NCBI RefSeq assembly: GCF_000015165.1 | Contig: NC_009485.1 | Location: 3,429,501 to 3,493,500, forward strand | Length of the DNA stretch: 64,000 nucleotides | Source: Bradyrhizobium sp. BTAi1 | GTDB taxonomy: Bacteria > Pseudomonadota > Alphaproteobacteria > Rhizobiales > Xanthobacteraceae | Reading direction: 5' to 3' | Part shown: one piece after another, positions 26,413-34,797 of the stretch | Position numbering within the stretch: the first letter of the stretch is position 1 | How the letters are laid out: each line of letters opens with the position of its first letter | Notes under the pieces: model-generated | Seen by the model: the letters and a program-made list of their open reading frames with translations, nothing else | Told to the model about the DNA's origin: nothing | Databases searched by the model: none | Program-made: the position numbers and the translations under genes

Positions 26413-27192
26413 ATGTTGCGACGTTCTTTGCTGCTGGTTTCGGCGGCGCTTGCCTGGTCGAGCGCGGCCATGGCGGACACGATCAAGATCGGTGTCACGC
26501 CGGGGCCTCATGCGCAGATCCTCGAGGCGGTGAAGCCGATTGCCGCGGCCAAGGGGCTGGAGATCCAGCTCGTCGAGTTCTCGGACTATGTGGTGCCGAA
26601 TGCCGCGCTCGACGCCGGCGAGATCCAGGCCAACTCGTTTCAGAACCAGCCGTATCTGGACAACCAGAAGGCCGATCGCGGTTACAGGATCGAGGCGGTC
26701 GCCCTGACCGTCAATTTCCCGATCGGAGTCTACTCGAAGAGGCACAAGAGCTGGGCCGACATTCCTGATGGCGGCAAGGTCTCGATTCCGAACGATCCGA
26801 CCAATGGTGGCCGGGTGCTGCTGCTGTTGCGCGACAAGGGCGTGATCAAGCTGAAGGACGGTGTCGGCTTCAAGCCGACCGTGCTCGACATCACCGAGAA
26901 TCCCAAGAAGCTGAAATTCGTCGAGGTCGATGCGGCGCAGGCGCCGCGGGCGCTGGACGACGTCGATGCTGCCGCGATCAACACCAACTACGCGACCCAG
27001 GCGGGTCTCGATCCGGTGAAGGATCCGATCCTGCGCGAGGACCCCAAGGGGCCCTACGTCAACCTGATCGCAGTGCGGGCCGCCGACAAGGACAAGCCCT
27101 GGGTGAAGACGCTTGTCGACAGCTACAGGACGCCGGAAGTCAAGGAGTTCGTCCTGAGCAAGTTCAAGGGTGCTGTGCTGCCCAGCTGGTAG
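26413..27192 (+). CDS. MetQ/NlpA-family substrate-binding protein (copy 3)
   Basis: The 259-residue protein has a signal peptide ending SSAAMA and a MetQ core nearly parallel to copy 1: IKIGVTPGPHAQILEAVKP, VEFSDYVVPNAAL, QANSFQNQPYLDNQ and AAINTNYATQAGL. As in copy 1 there is no lipobox cysteine. It follows a monooxygenase gene, so it may capture the sulfur compound that enzyme attacks and hand it to MetNI. A convergent gene follows after a hairpin. Confidence 0.87.
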   Translation: MLRRSLLLVSAALAWSSAAMADTIKIGVTPGPHAQILEAVKPIAAAKGLEIQLVEFSDYVVPNAALDAGEIQANSFQNQPYLDNQKADRGYRIEAVALTVNFPIGVYSKRHKSWADIPDGGKVSIPNDPTNGGRVLLLLRDKGVIKLKDGVGFKPTVLDITENPKKLKFVEVDAAQAPRALDDVDAAAINTNYATQAGLDPVKDPILREDPKGPYVNLIAVRAADKDKPWVKTLVDSYRTPEVKEFVLSKFKGAVLPSW

Positions 27193-27210
27193 GGTCTGGC
27201 GTTCACGAAC

Positions 27211-27238
27211 GGCCGAACGGGGCTTGCCTCGTTCGGCC
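27211..27238. terminator. Bidirectional hairpin between convergent genes
   Basis: GGCCGAACG (27211-27219) and CGTTCGGCC (27230-27238) form a perfect 9-bp stem with a 10-nt loop. The hairpin sits between the stop of the MetQ-like gene and the stop of the SsuA-like gene on the other strand. It lacks a clear U-tract. Confidence 0.5.
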
Positions 27239-27251
27239 TGGTTGCGCGAGC

Positions 27252-28235
27252 TCAGTTCGATCCGGCCGGCACCGTGAAGCTGCGATCGACGGCTTTGCTG
27301 ACGTCGAGCGTCCTGCTCAGGATGCCGTAGCGCGTGGCGCGGTCCGAGGCTGCCTGCACCTCCGTCACGACGACGTCATCGATGACGATCGGGGTGGTGC
27401 GCTGCGCCTGATAGGCCGCCAGCAGGACGTCCTCCGGCAGTTTCGTCAGCTCGGCCGTGCTTCTCGCATAGTCGGCGACATGGTCGAGGGACCACAGGCG
27501 CGCCTGGTTCAGCCGGTTGACGAAATCCTGGAGCGCGGCGCGCTTGGTGGCGATGGCGGTGTCCGAGGCGACGATGAAGGTGATGGTCGGCGTCAGGCCC
27601 TCGCCATGCGAGACCACCCGCGCACCATCCTTCAGCGTCGCGTAGGAGATGTACGGCTCCCACACCGCCCAGGCATCGACGGAGCCAGCCAGTAGCGCGA
27701 CCTTCGCATCGACCGGACCGAGCGGGGCGAAGGTGGCCTCGTCGAGCTTGTAGCCGGCCTTCTCCAGCGTCGCATCGATCAGGAACTGTCCCCAGCCGCC
27801 GCGCGTGCCGGCCAGTCTCTTGCCCTTCAGATCGACCGCGGATTTGATCGGCGAATCCTTGCGCACCAGGATCGCCTGCGTCTTCGCATCGGAGCGCGTG
27901 CCGCCGATGGCCTTGATCGGCGCGCCGCCGGCATAGACCGTCAGGAACGACAGGTCGCCAGTGTAGCCGACGTCGAGCGAGCCGGCATTGATGGCTTCGA
28001 GGATGGGCGCGGCTGCGGGGAACTCGGCCCACTCGATCTTGTAGGGGAGGTCGCGCGCGAGACCGGAAATCTCGAGCAGCGAGCGGTTGCCGCCTTTCTG
28101 GTCGCCGACACGCAGCACGATCGAGTCGCCTGCCGCAGCGAATGCCGTTCCGGCGAGCAGCAGCGCTGTGCCGAGCGTGGCCGCCACCAGCCCTCGCCGA
28201 TCGATTGAACCGTGTCTCTTCGAAGCCGCCGTCAT
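27252..28235 (-). CDS. SsuA-like ABC transporter substrate-binding protein
   Basis: The 327-residue protein carries a signal sequence (SIDRRGLVAATLGTALLLAG, twin-arginine-like) followed by an SsuA-type domain: IVLRVGDQKGGNRSLLEISG, EWAEFPAAAPILEAINAG, GYTGDLSFLTVYAGG, LAGTRGGWGQFLIDATLE and SVDAWAVWEPYISYATL. It is closely parallel to the protein at 33856. No ATPase or permease is adjacent on its strand, so it likely shares the divergent transporter at 28682-31557. AGGA precedes the ATG at 28235. Confidence 0.88.
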   Translation of the reverse strand: MTAASKRHGSIDRRGLVAATLGTALLLAGTAFAAAGDSIVLRVGDQKGGNRSLLEISGLARDLPYKIEWAEFPAAAPILEAINAGSLDVGYTGDLSFLTVYAGGAPIKAIGGTRSDAKTQAILVRKDSPIKSAVDLKGKRLAGTRGGWGQFLIDATLEKAGYKLDEATFAPLGPVDAKVALLAGSVDAWAVWEPYISYATLKDGARVVSHGEGLTPTITFIVASDTAIATKRAALQDFVNRLNQARLWSLDHVADYARSTAELTKLPEDVLLAAYQAQRTTPIVIDDVVVTEVQAASDRATRYGILSRTLDVSKAVDRSFTVPAGSN

Positions 28236-28270
28236 TCCGTCGTATCCTGAGTGTCGTTGCTGAAAGCTGA

Positions 28271-28306
28271 ACTGTAAGACGGTCCGGCAGAGCGTCAATG
28301 AAATGG
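28271..28306 (-). promoter_or_regulatory. Promoter with CCATTTCATTGAC element (minus strand)
   Basis: On the minus strand TTGACG (28293-28298) and TACAGT (28271-28276) are 16 bp apart, with CCATTTCATTGAC at 28294-28306. This is the best -35/-10 match of the four copies and would start the transcript about 30 nt before the SsuA-like gene at 28235. Confidence 0.55.
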
Positions 28307-28517
28307 CCGACTGATTTGCAGCCGTGCCCGGCAACGATCGTGTCGTTAACGCATCAGTCCGTAGGACGTTGTCGCACCGTTATTCGCAGCCGGACGAATC
28401 CGCAGTCCGTCTTGCGACCGTCGAGCATGATCGGGACAACTACGAAAGAAACGGATTTCATCGCCTGGGTTGCAGTGCGGGGAGATAATCACTTGGTGCG
28501 GCGGTGTATTCGAAAAT

Positions 28518-28554
28518 CCATTTCATTGACGGCTGGTCCGCTCGCCCGCATCAT
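28518..28554 (+). promoter_or_regulatory. Promoter with CCATTTCATTGAC element (plus strand)
   Basis: CCATTTCATTGAC (28518-28530) overlaps TTGACG; a weak -10 (CATCAT, 28549-28554) follows at 17 bp. It points to the SsuA-like gene at 28682 and the genes after it. Confidence 0.45.
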
Positions 28555-28681
28555 TTGTGCATGAATTCATGCGGTGAAGACCGCCATCTTGTCTGATGAT
28601 TGATTGACGCACGCCGCAGGACGGGTGCGCGGACGCCATGCGTCTGCGCCCGCCGCGGAGCATTTCCCGGGGGAGATAGTG

Positions 28682-29776
28682 ATGAACGAAGAGCGTAGGA
28701 CACCCACGATGCTCGACCGGCGGAGGCTGTTGCAGGCCGGCGCTGCGGCAGCGATTGCGGCGCCGCTTGGCGGGTATGGGGCGCAGGCATTGTCGCTGCG
28801 CGCGACACCGCAGATCGATCTCTCGCAGTTTCCGATCTGCAGGACCGCGACGGATGGACCAGCCCTCACGGGGGCGCCGCGCAAGCTGAAACTGTCCTGG
28901 AATGCCGGTGCGGTCTGCCTGACGCCGGTCCCGGTGGCGATCGATCAGGGCTTCTTCAAAAAGCACAATCTCGACGTCGAGCTGATCAACTACTCGGGCT
29001 CGACCGACCAGTTGCTGGAGGCCATCGCGACCGGCAAGAGCGACGCCGGCCTCGGCATGGCGCTGCGCTGGCTGAAGCCGCTGGAGCAGGGTTTTGATGT
29101 CAAGATCGCCGCCGGCACGCATGGTGGCTGCATGCGCGTGCTGGTGCGCGCCGACTCCGGGATCACCAAGCTCGCAGACCTTAAGGGCAAGGCGGTCGCG
29201 GTCGGCGATCTCGGTGGCCCCGACAAGAACTTCTTCTCGATCCAGCTGGCGCGGCTTGGCATCGATCCGGTGAAGGACGTCGACTGGCGGGTCTATCCGG
29301 GGGCCGTCGTCAACGTCGCGGCCGACAAGGGCGAGACGCAGGCGTTCCTGGCCTCCGATCCGCTCGCTTATCTCTGGCTCAAGGACCCCGCCTACAAGGA
29401 AGTGGCCTCCAATCTCGACGGCGAGTATCAGAACCGGGTCTGCTGCATCCTCGGGCTGCGCGGCAGCCTGGTGCGCGACGAGCCGGCCGTGGGGCGCGCC
29501 ATCACCCAGGCGCTGCTCGATGCCGCGATGTTCACGGCACAGAATCCGAGCGAGGCGGCGAAGTCGTTCCAGCCCTACGCGCCGAAGCAGGCGACGCTGG
29601 CCGATCTCGAAGGCATGGCGCGCTACCACACCCATCATCACCATCCGCATGGTCCGGCGCTGAAGCAGGAGCTGAAGGCCTATGCCGACGACCTCAAGGT
29701 CGTCTCCGTGTTCAAGCCGAGCACCGACACCAACAAATTTGCCGAGCGAATCTATGTCGACATTTTCTCTGTCTGA
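28682..29776 (+). CDS. Nitrate/sulfonate-type ABC transporter substrate-binding protein with His-rich loop
   Basis: The 364-residue protein begins with a twin-arginine type leader (MLDRRRLLQAGAAAAIAAPLGG) after a strong GGGGGAG ribosome site. The mature domain has KLSWNAGAVCLTPVPVAIDQGFFKKHNLDVELI, TGKSDAGLGMALRWL and KGETQAFLASDPLAYLW, an SsuA/NrtA-like type II fold. Near residue 320 is RYHTHHHHPHGP, a histidine cluster unusual for the family that could bind metal. It overlaps the following permease gene by 23 bp. Confidence 0.87.
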   Translation: MNEERRTPTMLDRRRLLQAGAAAAIAAPLGGYGAQALSLRATPQIDLSQFPICRTATDGPALTGAPRKLKLSWNAGAVCLTPVPVAIDQGFFKKHNLDVELINYSGSTDQLLEAIATGKSDAGLGMALRWLKPLEQGFDVKIAAGTHGGCMRVLVRADSGITKLADLKGKAVAVGDLGGPDKNFFSIQLARLGIDPVKDVDWRVYPGAVVNVAADKGETQAFLASDPLAYLWLKDPAYKEVASNLDGEYQNRVCCILGLRGSLVRDEPAVGRAITQALLDAAMFTAQNPSEAAKSFQPYAPKQATLADLEGMARYHTHHHHPHGPALKQELKAYADDLKVVSVFKPSTDTNKFAERIYVDIFSV

Positions 29777-30772
29777 CGCCACCACCGCCGGCGGACTCGA
29801 ACGCGGCACCGGTCTGGCTGACAGGCTGCGTGAACTCGCGCCGGGCATGGCTGCAGCATTGGCGTGGGCGCTGTTTGGCGTGTCCTGCCTGGTGCGGGAA
29901 GATGTCGGCGATTGGTCACGCACGACGGATCTCGCCGTCGCGGACTTCGTGATCGCAGCGCTGGTGCTGGTCGCCGGTCTGACCGCGTCACGGCTCGGCC
30001 GCGCCGGCGCGGCCTTGCGCAAGCGCAGCCCCTGGCTGATCGCAGTCGGCGTCTTCTTGTCGGCGTGGGAACTCGCGACAGCCAAATTCGCCTGGCTGCC
30101 GCTGCCATTCTTTCCCCCGCCGCAAGCCATCATCGAGGTCTACACCGACGATCTGCCGAAGCTGCTCGACAGCGCATGGGCGTCGGTCAAGCTGCAGCTC
30201 GGCGGCTATGTCATCGGCGCTGCGATCGGCTTCGTGACCGGTGTCTCGATCGGCTGGTCGACCAGGATCGGCTACTGGGTGCATCCGGTGTTGCGTTTCA
30301 TCGGTCCGTTGCCGGCCACGGCGTGGCTGCCGATCGCGTTCTTCACCTTCCCGACCAGCTGGAGCGCATCGACCTTCCTGATCGCGCTCGCGACCGGCTT
30401 TCCCGTGACGGTGCTGACTTGGTCTGGCGTCGCCAGCGTGCCGACACAGCTTATTATGACGTCGCGCGCACGCTCGGCGCCAAGCCCTGGTTCCTGGTGC
30501 TGAAGGTCGCAATTCCCGCGGCGCTGCCTCATGTGTTCGTCGGCCTGTTCATGGGGCTCGGCGCCTCCTTCGCTGTGCTGGTCGTTGCCGAGATGATCGG
30601 CGTGAAGGCTGGGCTCGGCTGGTATCTGCAATGGGCGCAAGGCTGGGCCGCTTATGCCAACATGTATGCCGCGCTGCTGGTGATGTCGCTGCTGTGCTCG
30701 GGCGCGATCACGCTGCTGTTCAAGACCCGCGACCGTGTGCTGGTCTGGCAGAAGGGGGTCGTCAAATGGTAG
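29754..30772 (+). pseudogene. SsuC-like ABC permease interrupted by a frameshift
   Basis: The first frame (MSTFSLSDATTAGG...TWSGVASV) and the second (ADTAYYDVARTLGAKPWF...VVKW) are the two halves of one permease. Residues flow from TWSGVASV directly into the conserved EAA loop YYDVARTLGAKPWFLVLKVAIPAALPH, but the frame changes at about 30438-30445 (net -1 or +2). The first frame ends at 30503. The full product would be about 338 residues with an extra N-terminal membrane region. Genes on both sides are intact and overlapping, so this may be a recent mutation or a sequence error. Confidence 0.75.
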
Positions 30773-31557
30773 TCGTCGCTGAGGCGACACGGGCGCAATT
30801 CCCCGGTGCTGCGATCGACATTGCGCATGTCGATCATGCCTTCGATATCGACGGCGCCGAGCTCAAGGTGCTCGACGACGTCAGCCTGGTCGTCGAGCCC
30901 GGCGAGTTCGTGGCGCTGCTTGGACCATCCGGTTGCGGCAAGTCGACCTTGCTGCGCCTGATTGCCGGCCTCGACAAGCCGCGCAGCGGCGCGCTGCGCG
31001 AGGATGATGTCAGCATCAAGGGCCCGCATCCCTCGCGCGTCGTCGTGTTCCAGGATCCGACCTTGTTTCCCTGGCGCACCGTCTGGGACAATGTCGCGCT
31101 CGGCCTGGAGGCGCAGGGCATCCTGAAGAAGCAGCGGCATCGCGTCGACGCCGCGCTCGATCTCGTCGGCCTGGCCGATTTCCGCAATGCCTATCCGCAC
31201 CAGCTGTCCGGCGGCATGGCGCAGCGCGTCGCGCTGGCGCGCGCGCTCGTCAACGATCCCAAGGTGCTGGTGCTGGACGAGCCGCTCGGCAAACTCGATT
31301 CGCTGACGCGCATCGCGATGCAGGCGGAGCTCGTGACGCTGTGGCAGCGCAAGGGATTCACGACGCTGCTGGTCACCCACGATGTCGAGGAGGCGCTGGT
31401 GCTCGCCAACCGCGTCGTCGTTCTCAGCGACCGGCCGGCGCGCATCAAGGCCGACATCGTCGTGGACAGGCCCTATCCGCGGCATCGCGGCGATCCGCAT
31501 CTTGCCGATCTGCGCCGTCAGATCCTCGGTCTCCTCGGATTGGAGGCGACATGGTAG
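30766..31557 (+). CDS. SsuB-like ABC transporter ATPase
   Basis: The 263-residue ATPase has Walker A GPSGCGKST, Q-loop VVFQDPTLFPWRTVWDN, signature LSGGMAQRVALARAL, Walker B VLVLDEPLGKLDSLTR and switch THDVEEA. It begins within ATGGTAG, overlapping the permease stop by 7 bp. With the frameshifted permease and the binding protein at 28682 it makes a second SsuABC-like importer. Confidence 0.92.
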   Translation: MVVVAEATRAQFPGAAIDIAHVDHAFDIDGAELKVLDDVSLVVEPGEFVALLGPSGCGKSTLLRLIAGLDKPRSGALREDDVSIKGPHPSRVVVFQDPTLFPWRTVWDNVALGLEAQGILKKQRHRVDAALDLVGLADFRNAYPHQLSGGMAQRVALARALVNDPKVLVLDEPLGKLDSLTRIAMQAELVTLWQRKGFTTLLVTHDVEEALVLANRVVVLSDRPARIKADIVVDRPYPRHRGDPHLADLRRQILGLLGLEATW

Positions 31558-32735
31558 CCGCTGTGGAAAGCATCCTGTCGCGCCAGACCGCGCCGGCAAA
31601 CGAGGACGAGGTGATCGCACGTGCGCTCCGGCTGGTGCCGGTGTTCGCCGAACGCGCGCCGCTGCATGATCGGGATCGCAGCTTCCCGTTCCAGAACTTC
31701 CAGGACCTGTTCGAGGCGGGCCTGCTGTCGCTGACGGTGCCGATTGCACTCGGCGGACACGGGGCCGGCGCAGGTCTCACGGCGCGTGTGCTCGGGATCA
31801 TCGCCGAAGCCGATCCGTCGACCGCGCTGGTGCTGGCCATGCACTACATCCAGCATTTCGTCATGGCGCGGCATCAGGAATATCCGCCGCGGCTCGCGCG
31901 CAAGCTGGCGCGCGACTCGGTCGAGCGCGGCGCCCTCATCAACACGTTCCGCGTCGAGCCGGCGCTGGGCTCGCCGTCGCGTGGCGGCCTGCCCGAGACG
32001 ATTGCGCGTCGGACCGAGACCGGCTGGCGGCTGAGTGGGCACAAGATCTATTCGACCGGCGCGCCGATCCTGTCCTGGTACTCGGTGTGGGCCAAGACGG
32101 ATGAGGCCGAGCCGCGGCTCGGCCTGTTCCTCGTGCAGGCGGGACTGCCCGGCATCAGCATCGTGGAGACCTGGGACCATCTCGGCCTGCGCGCCAGCGG
32201 CAGCCATGATGTCGTGTTCGACGACGTCGTTGTTCCGCTCGACCACGAGATCGAGCTGCGCAAGCCGGAGGACTGGCGCGTGCAGAACCCGACCCAGGCG
32301 CTGGTGCATGCGGCCTTTGTCGGCGCGATTTATGACGGCGTCGCCCGCGCCGCCCGCAACTGGATCGTCGATTTTCTCAAGACACGGACCCCGTCGAGCC
32401 TCGGCGCGCCGCTGGCGACCTTGGCGCGGGCACAGGAGGTGCTCGGCGCGATCGAGGCGCGGCTGCAGGTGAATGCGCGGCTGATCCATAGCGTCGCGCG
32501 CGATTTCGACGAGGGCCGCGTGATCAGCCCCGTGGAAGGCAACGTGATCAAGCTCACCGTGACCAACAACGCGGTCGCCGCGGTCGAGGATGCGCTGTCG
32601 CTGTCGAGCAACCACGGGCTCAGCCGCGCCAATCCGCTCGAGCGGCACTATCGCGATGTGCTGTGCGGGCGCGTGCATACCCCGCAGGACGACGCGACGC
32701 GAATTGCTGCCGGCCGTCTGGCGCTTGGACTTTGA
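31551..32735 (+). CDS. Acyl-CoA-dehydrogenase-like flavoprotein (SfnB/DszC type)
   Basis: The 394-residue protein shows the fold's landmarks: FEAGLLSLTVPIALGGHGAG, ADPSTALVLAMHYIQHFVM, WRLSGHKIYSTGAPILSWYSVWAK, GLRASGSHDVVFDDVVVP and a final GLSRANPLERHYRDVLCGRVHTP. Like the protein at 21098 it lacks an obvious acyl-CoA catalytic Glu and probably works as a flavin-dependent monooxygenase or sulfinate-handling enzyme in desulfurisation. GGAGG precedes the ATG, which again overlaps the upstream stop in ATGGTAG. Confidence 0.85.
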   Translation: MVAAVESILSRQTAPANEDEVIARALRLVPVFAERAPLHDRDRSFPFQNFQDLFEAGLLSLTVPIALGGHGAGAGLTARVLGIIAEADPSTALVLAMHYIQHFVMARHQEYPPRLARKLARDSVERGALINTFRVEPALGSPSRGGLPETIARRTETGWRLSGHKIYSTGAPILSWYSVWAKTDEAEPRLGLFLVQAGLPGISIVETWDHLGLRASGSHDVVFDDVVVPLDHEIELRKPEDWRVQNPTQALVHAAFVGAIYDGVARAARNWIVDFLKTRTPSSLGAPLATLARAQEVLGAIEARLQVNARLIHSVARDFDEGRVISPVEGNVIKLTVTNNAVAAVEDALSLSSNHGLSRANPLERHYRDVLCGRVHTPQDDATRIAAGRLALGL

Positions 32736-32755
32736 GATTTCAGGAGAGAGGACCC

Positions 32756-33859
32756 ATGTCCGACATCGAATTCATCGGCTTCATTTCCAACAACAACTCG
32801 TCCGAGACGATCGTGCGGCAGGGCCCGGTGCTCGATCCCGTGCACATCGAGACGGTCGCGAAAGCGCATGAGAATGCCGGCTTCGACCGCGCGCTGCTGG
32901 CGTTCCACTCGACCTCGCCGGACAGTCTGCAGGTCGCGCAGCATGTGCTGGGCGTGACCTCCCGGCTCAACGTGCTGATCGCGCAGCGGCCGGGCTTCAC
33001 TGCGCCGACCTTGCTAGCGCGGCAGTTTGCGGTGCTCGATCAATTCTCCAGGGGCCGCGTCGCGTTGCACGTGATCACCGGCGGCAACGCCGCCGAGCTG
33101 CGCCAGGACGGCAATACGCTGGACGACAAGAGCGAGCGCTACGCCAGGACCAGCGAGTTCCTCGACATCGTCCGGTCGCAATGGACCAGCGAGAAGCCGT
33201 TCAGCTATGCCGGCAAGTACTACCAGGTCGAGAACGCGTTTGCGCAGGTCAAGCCGTATCGCAAGGAGGGCATCCGGATCTATTTCGGCGGCGCCTCGGA
33301 TGCCGCGATCGACGTCGCCGGCCGCCATGCCGACACCTATGCGCTGTGGGGCGAGTCCTACGCCCAGGTGCGCGAGCAGGTCGCCCGCGTCAGCGCCGCG
33401 GCCGCCAGGCACGGCCGGCCGGCGCCGCGCTTCTCGCTGTCGGTGCGGCCGATCCTCGCCGAGACCGAGGAGAAGGCCTGGGCCAAGGCGCAGGCCGTTC
33501 TCGAGCGCGCCACCGCATTGCAGGACCAGACCGGCTATCGCAAGCCGGCCGACGGCCATGCCACCGATGGCGCGAAGCGCCTGCTCGCGATCGCCGAACA
33601 GGGCAAGCGCGTTGACAAGCGGCTGTGGACCGAGATTGCCAAGCTCACCGGCGCCAACAGCAACACCACGGCCCTGGTCGGCACGCCGGAGCAGGTCGCC
33701 GAGGTGTTCGGCGATTATTACGACCTCGGCATCAGCCACTTCCTGATCCGCGGCTTCGATCCGCTGATCGATGCCATCGAATATGGCCGCGAGCTGATCC
33801 CCGCGACGCGGCAATTGATCGCCGCCCGGCAGCGCGCCAAGGGAGTGGCGGCGGAATGA
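32756..33859 (+). CDS. Alkanesulfonate monooxygenase-like LLM flavoenzyme (SsuD-like)
   Basis: The 367-residue protein closely follows SsuD: IEFIGFISNNNSSE start, RPGFTAPTLLARQFAVLDQFSRGR-type core, HVITGGNAAELRQDG, RYARTSEFLDIVRSQW, and the signature YFGGASDAAIDVAGRHADTYALWGES. The reaction is FMNH2 plus O2 plus an alkanesulfonate giving an aldehyde and sulfite. A GGAGAGAGG ribosome site is 6-7 bp before the ATG. It lies between an SfnB-like gene and an SsuA-like gene in one operon. Confidence 0.9.
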   Translation: MSDIEFIGFISNNNSSETIVRQGPVLDPVHIETVAKAHENAGFDRALLAFHSTSPDSLQVAQHVLGVTSRLNVLIAQRPGFTAPTLLARQFAVLDQFSRGRVALHVITGGNAAELRQDGNTLDDKSERYARTSEFLDIVRSQWTSEKPFSYAGKYYQVENAFAQVKPYRKEGIRIYFGGASDAAIDVAGRHADTYALWGESYAQVREQVARVSAAAARHGRPAPRFSLSVRPILAETEEKAWAKAQAVLERATALQDQTGYRKPADGHATDGAKRLLAIAEQGKRVDKRLWTEIAKLTGANSNTTALVGTPEQVAEVFGDYYDLGISHFLIRGFDPLIDAIEYGRELIPATRQLIAARQRAKGVAAE

Positions 33860-34797
33860 AGCGTGTTCTCGCTGTTGCAGGCATCTTGCTCGCATTCACC
33901 GCATCGGCGCTCGCGCAAGTCAGCTTGCGTGTCGGCGACCAGAAGGGCAATTCGCGCGCCGTGATGGAGGCGGCGGGCGTGCTCAAGGACGTGCCTTACA
34001 CGATCGAGTGGAAGGAGTTCGTCGCGGCGGCGCCGCTCCTGGAGGCGCTCAGCGCCGGCGCGATCGAGACCGGGCTGGTCGGCGACGCGCCGTTCACCTT
34101 CGCGGCGGCTTCGGGCGTGCCGGTCAAGGCCATCGCGGCGATCCGGCAGACCCAAGAGGGGCTCGCAATCTTGGTGCCGGAGACCTCGCGCATCAGGAGC
34201 TTCGACGATCTCAAGGGCAAGACCATCGCGACCGGCCGCGGCTCGATCGGCCATCAGCTTGTGCTCGCCGCGCTGGAGTCGCGCGGCTGGACCACCAACG
34301 ATATCCAGCTCGTGTTCCTTCCGCCGTCGGACGCCAAGGTCGCCTATACGCAAGGCTCGGTGGATGCGTGGTCGACATGGGAGCCGTATGTGAGCCAGGA
34401 GGAGGTGCTGTTCAAGTCACGCCGCATCATCACCGGCGAAGGATTGACGCCCGGCCTGAGCTTCCAGGTGGCAACGCCAGCGGCGATCAAGGACAAGCGC
34501 GCCGCACTTGAGGATTTCGTGCAGCGCCTCACCGCCGCGCGCGCCTGGTCGCTCGGCAATGTCGAGAGCTACGCCGAGACCTGGGGCCGGCTGATGAACA
34601 TTCCGCCGGCGGTGCCGCTCAATTGGCTCAAGCGCGCCAAGGTACGAATCGCGCCGATCGACGACAGCGTGGTCAGCGACGAACAGCGGACGATCGACCT
34701 CTACACGCGCAGCGGCCTCATCAAGGAGCGGCTCGACGCCGCAGCCATTCTCGATCGCTCGTTCGCCGCGGCAATCGCGAAGGGGGCGGGGCTCTGA
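33856..34797 (+). CDS. SsuA-like ABC transporter substrate-binding protein
   Basis: The 313-residue protein has an ordinary signal peptide (LAVAGILLAFTASALAQ) and the SsuA-type domain VSLRVGDQKGNSRAVMEAAG, EWKEFVAAAPLLEALSAG, GLVGDAPFTFAAASGV, ATGRGSIGHQLVLAALE and SVDAWSTWEPYVSQEE. It is the sister of the protein at 27252. It overlaps the SsuD-like gene by 4 bp, the last gene of the operon, and would serve the importer at 28682-31557. Confidence 0.9.
   Translation: MKRVLAVAGILLAFTASALAQVSLRVGDQKGNSRAVMEAAGVLKDVPYTIEWKEFVAAAPLLEALSAGAIETGLVGDAPFTFAAASGVPVKAIAAIRQTQEGLAILVPETSRIRSFDDLKGKTIATGRGSIGHQLVLAALESRGWTTNDIQLVFLPPSDAKVAYTQGSVDAWSTWEPYVSQEEVLFKSRRIITGEGLTPGLSFQVATPAAIKDKRAALEDFVQRLTAARAWSLGNVESYAETWGRLMNIPPAVPLNWLKRAKVRIAPIDDSVVSDEQRTIDLYTRSGLIKERLDAAAILDRSFAAAIAKGAGL

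Larger units (their letters stand above)
28236..28681. promoter_or_regulatory. Divergent control region with two facing promoters, 446 bp
   Basis: Both ends carry the same promoter element, pointing outward. No gene is supported between them. Besides the promoters there is a short inverted repeat around 28392-28412. The arrangement implies the two SsuA-like units share one regulator. Confidence 0.45.
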
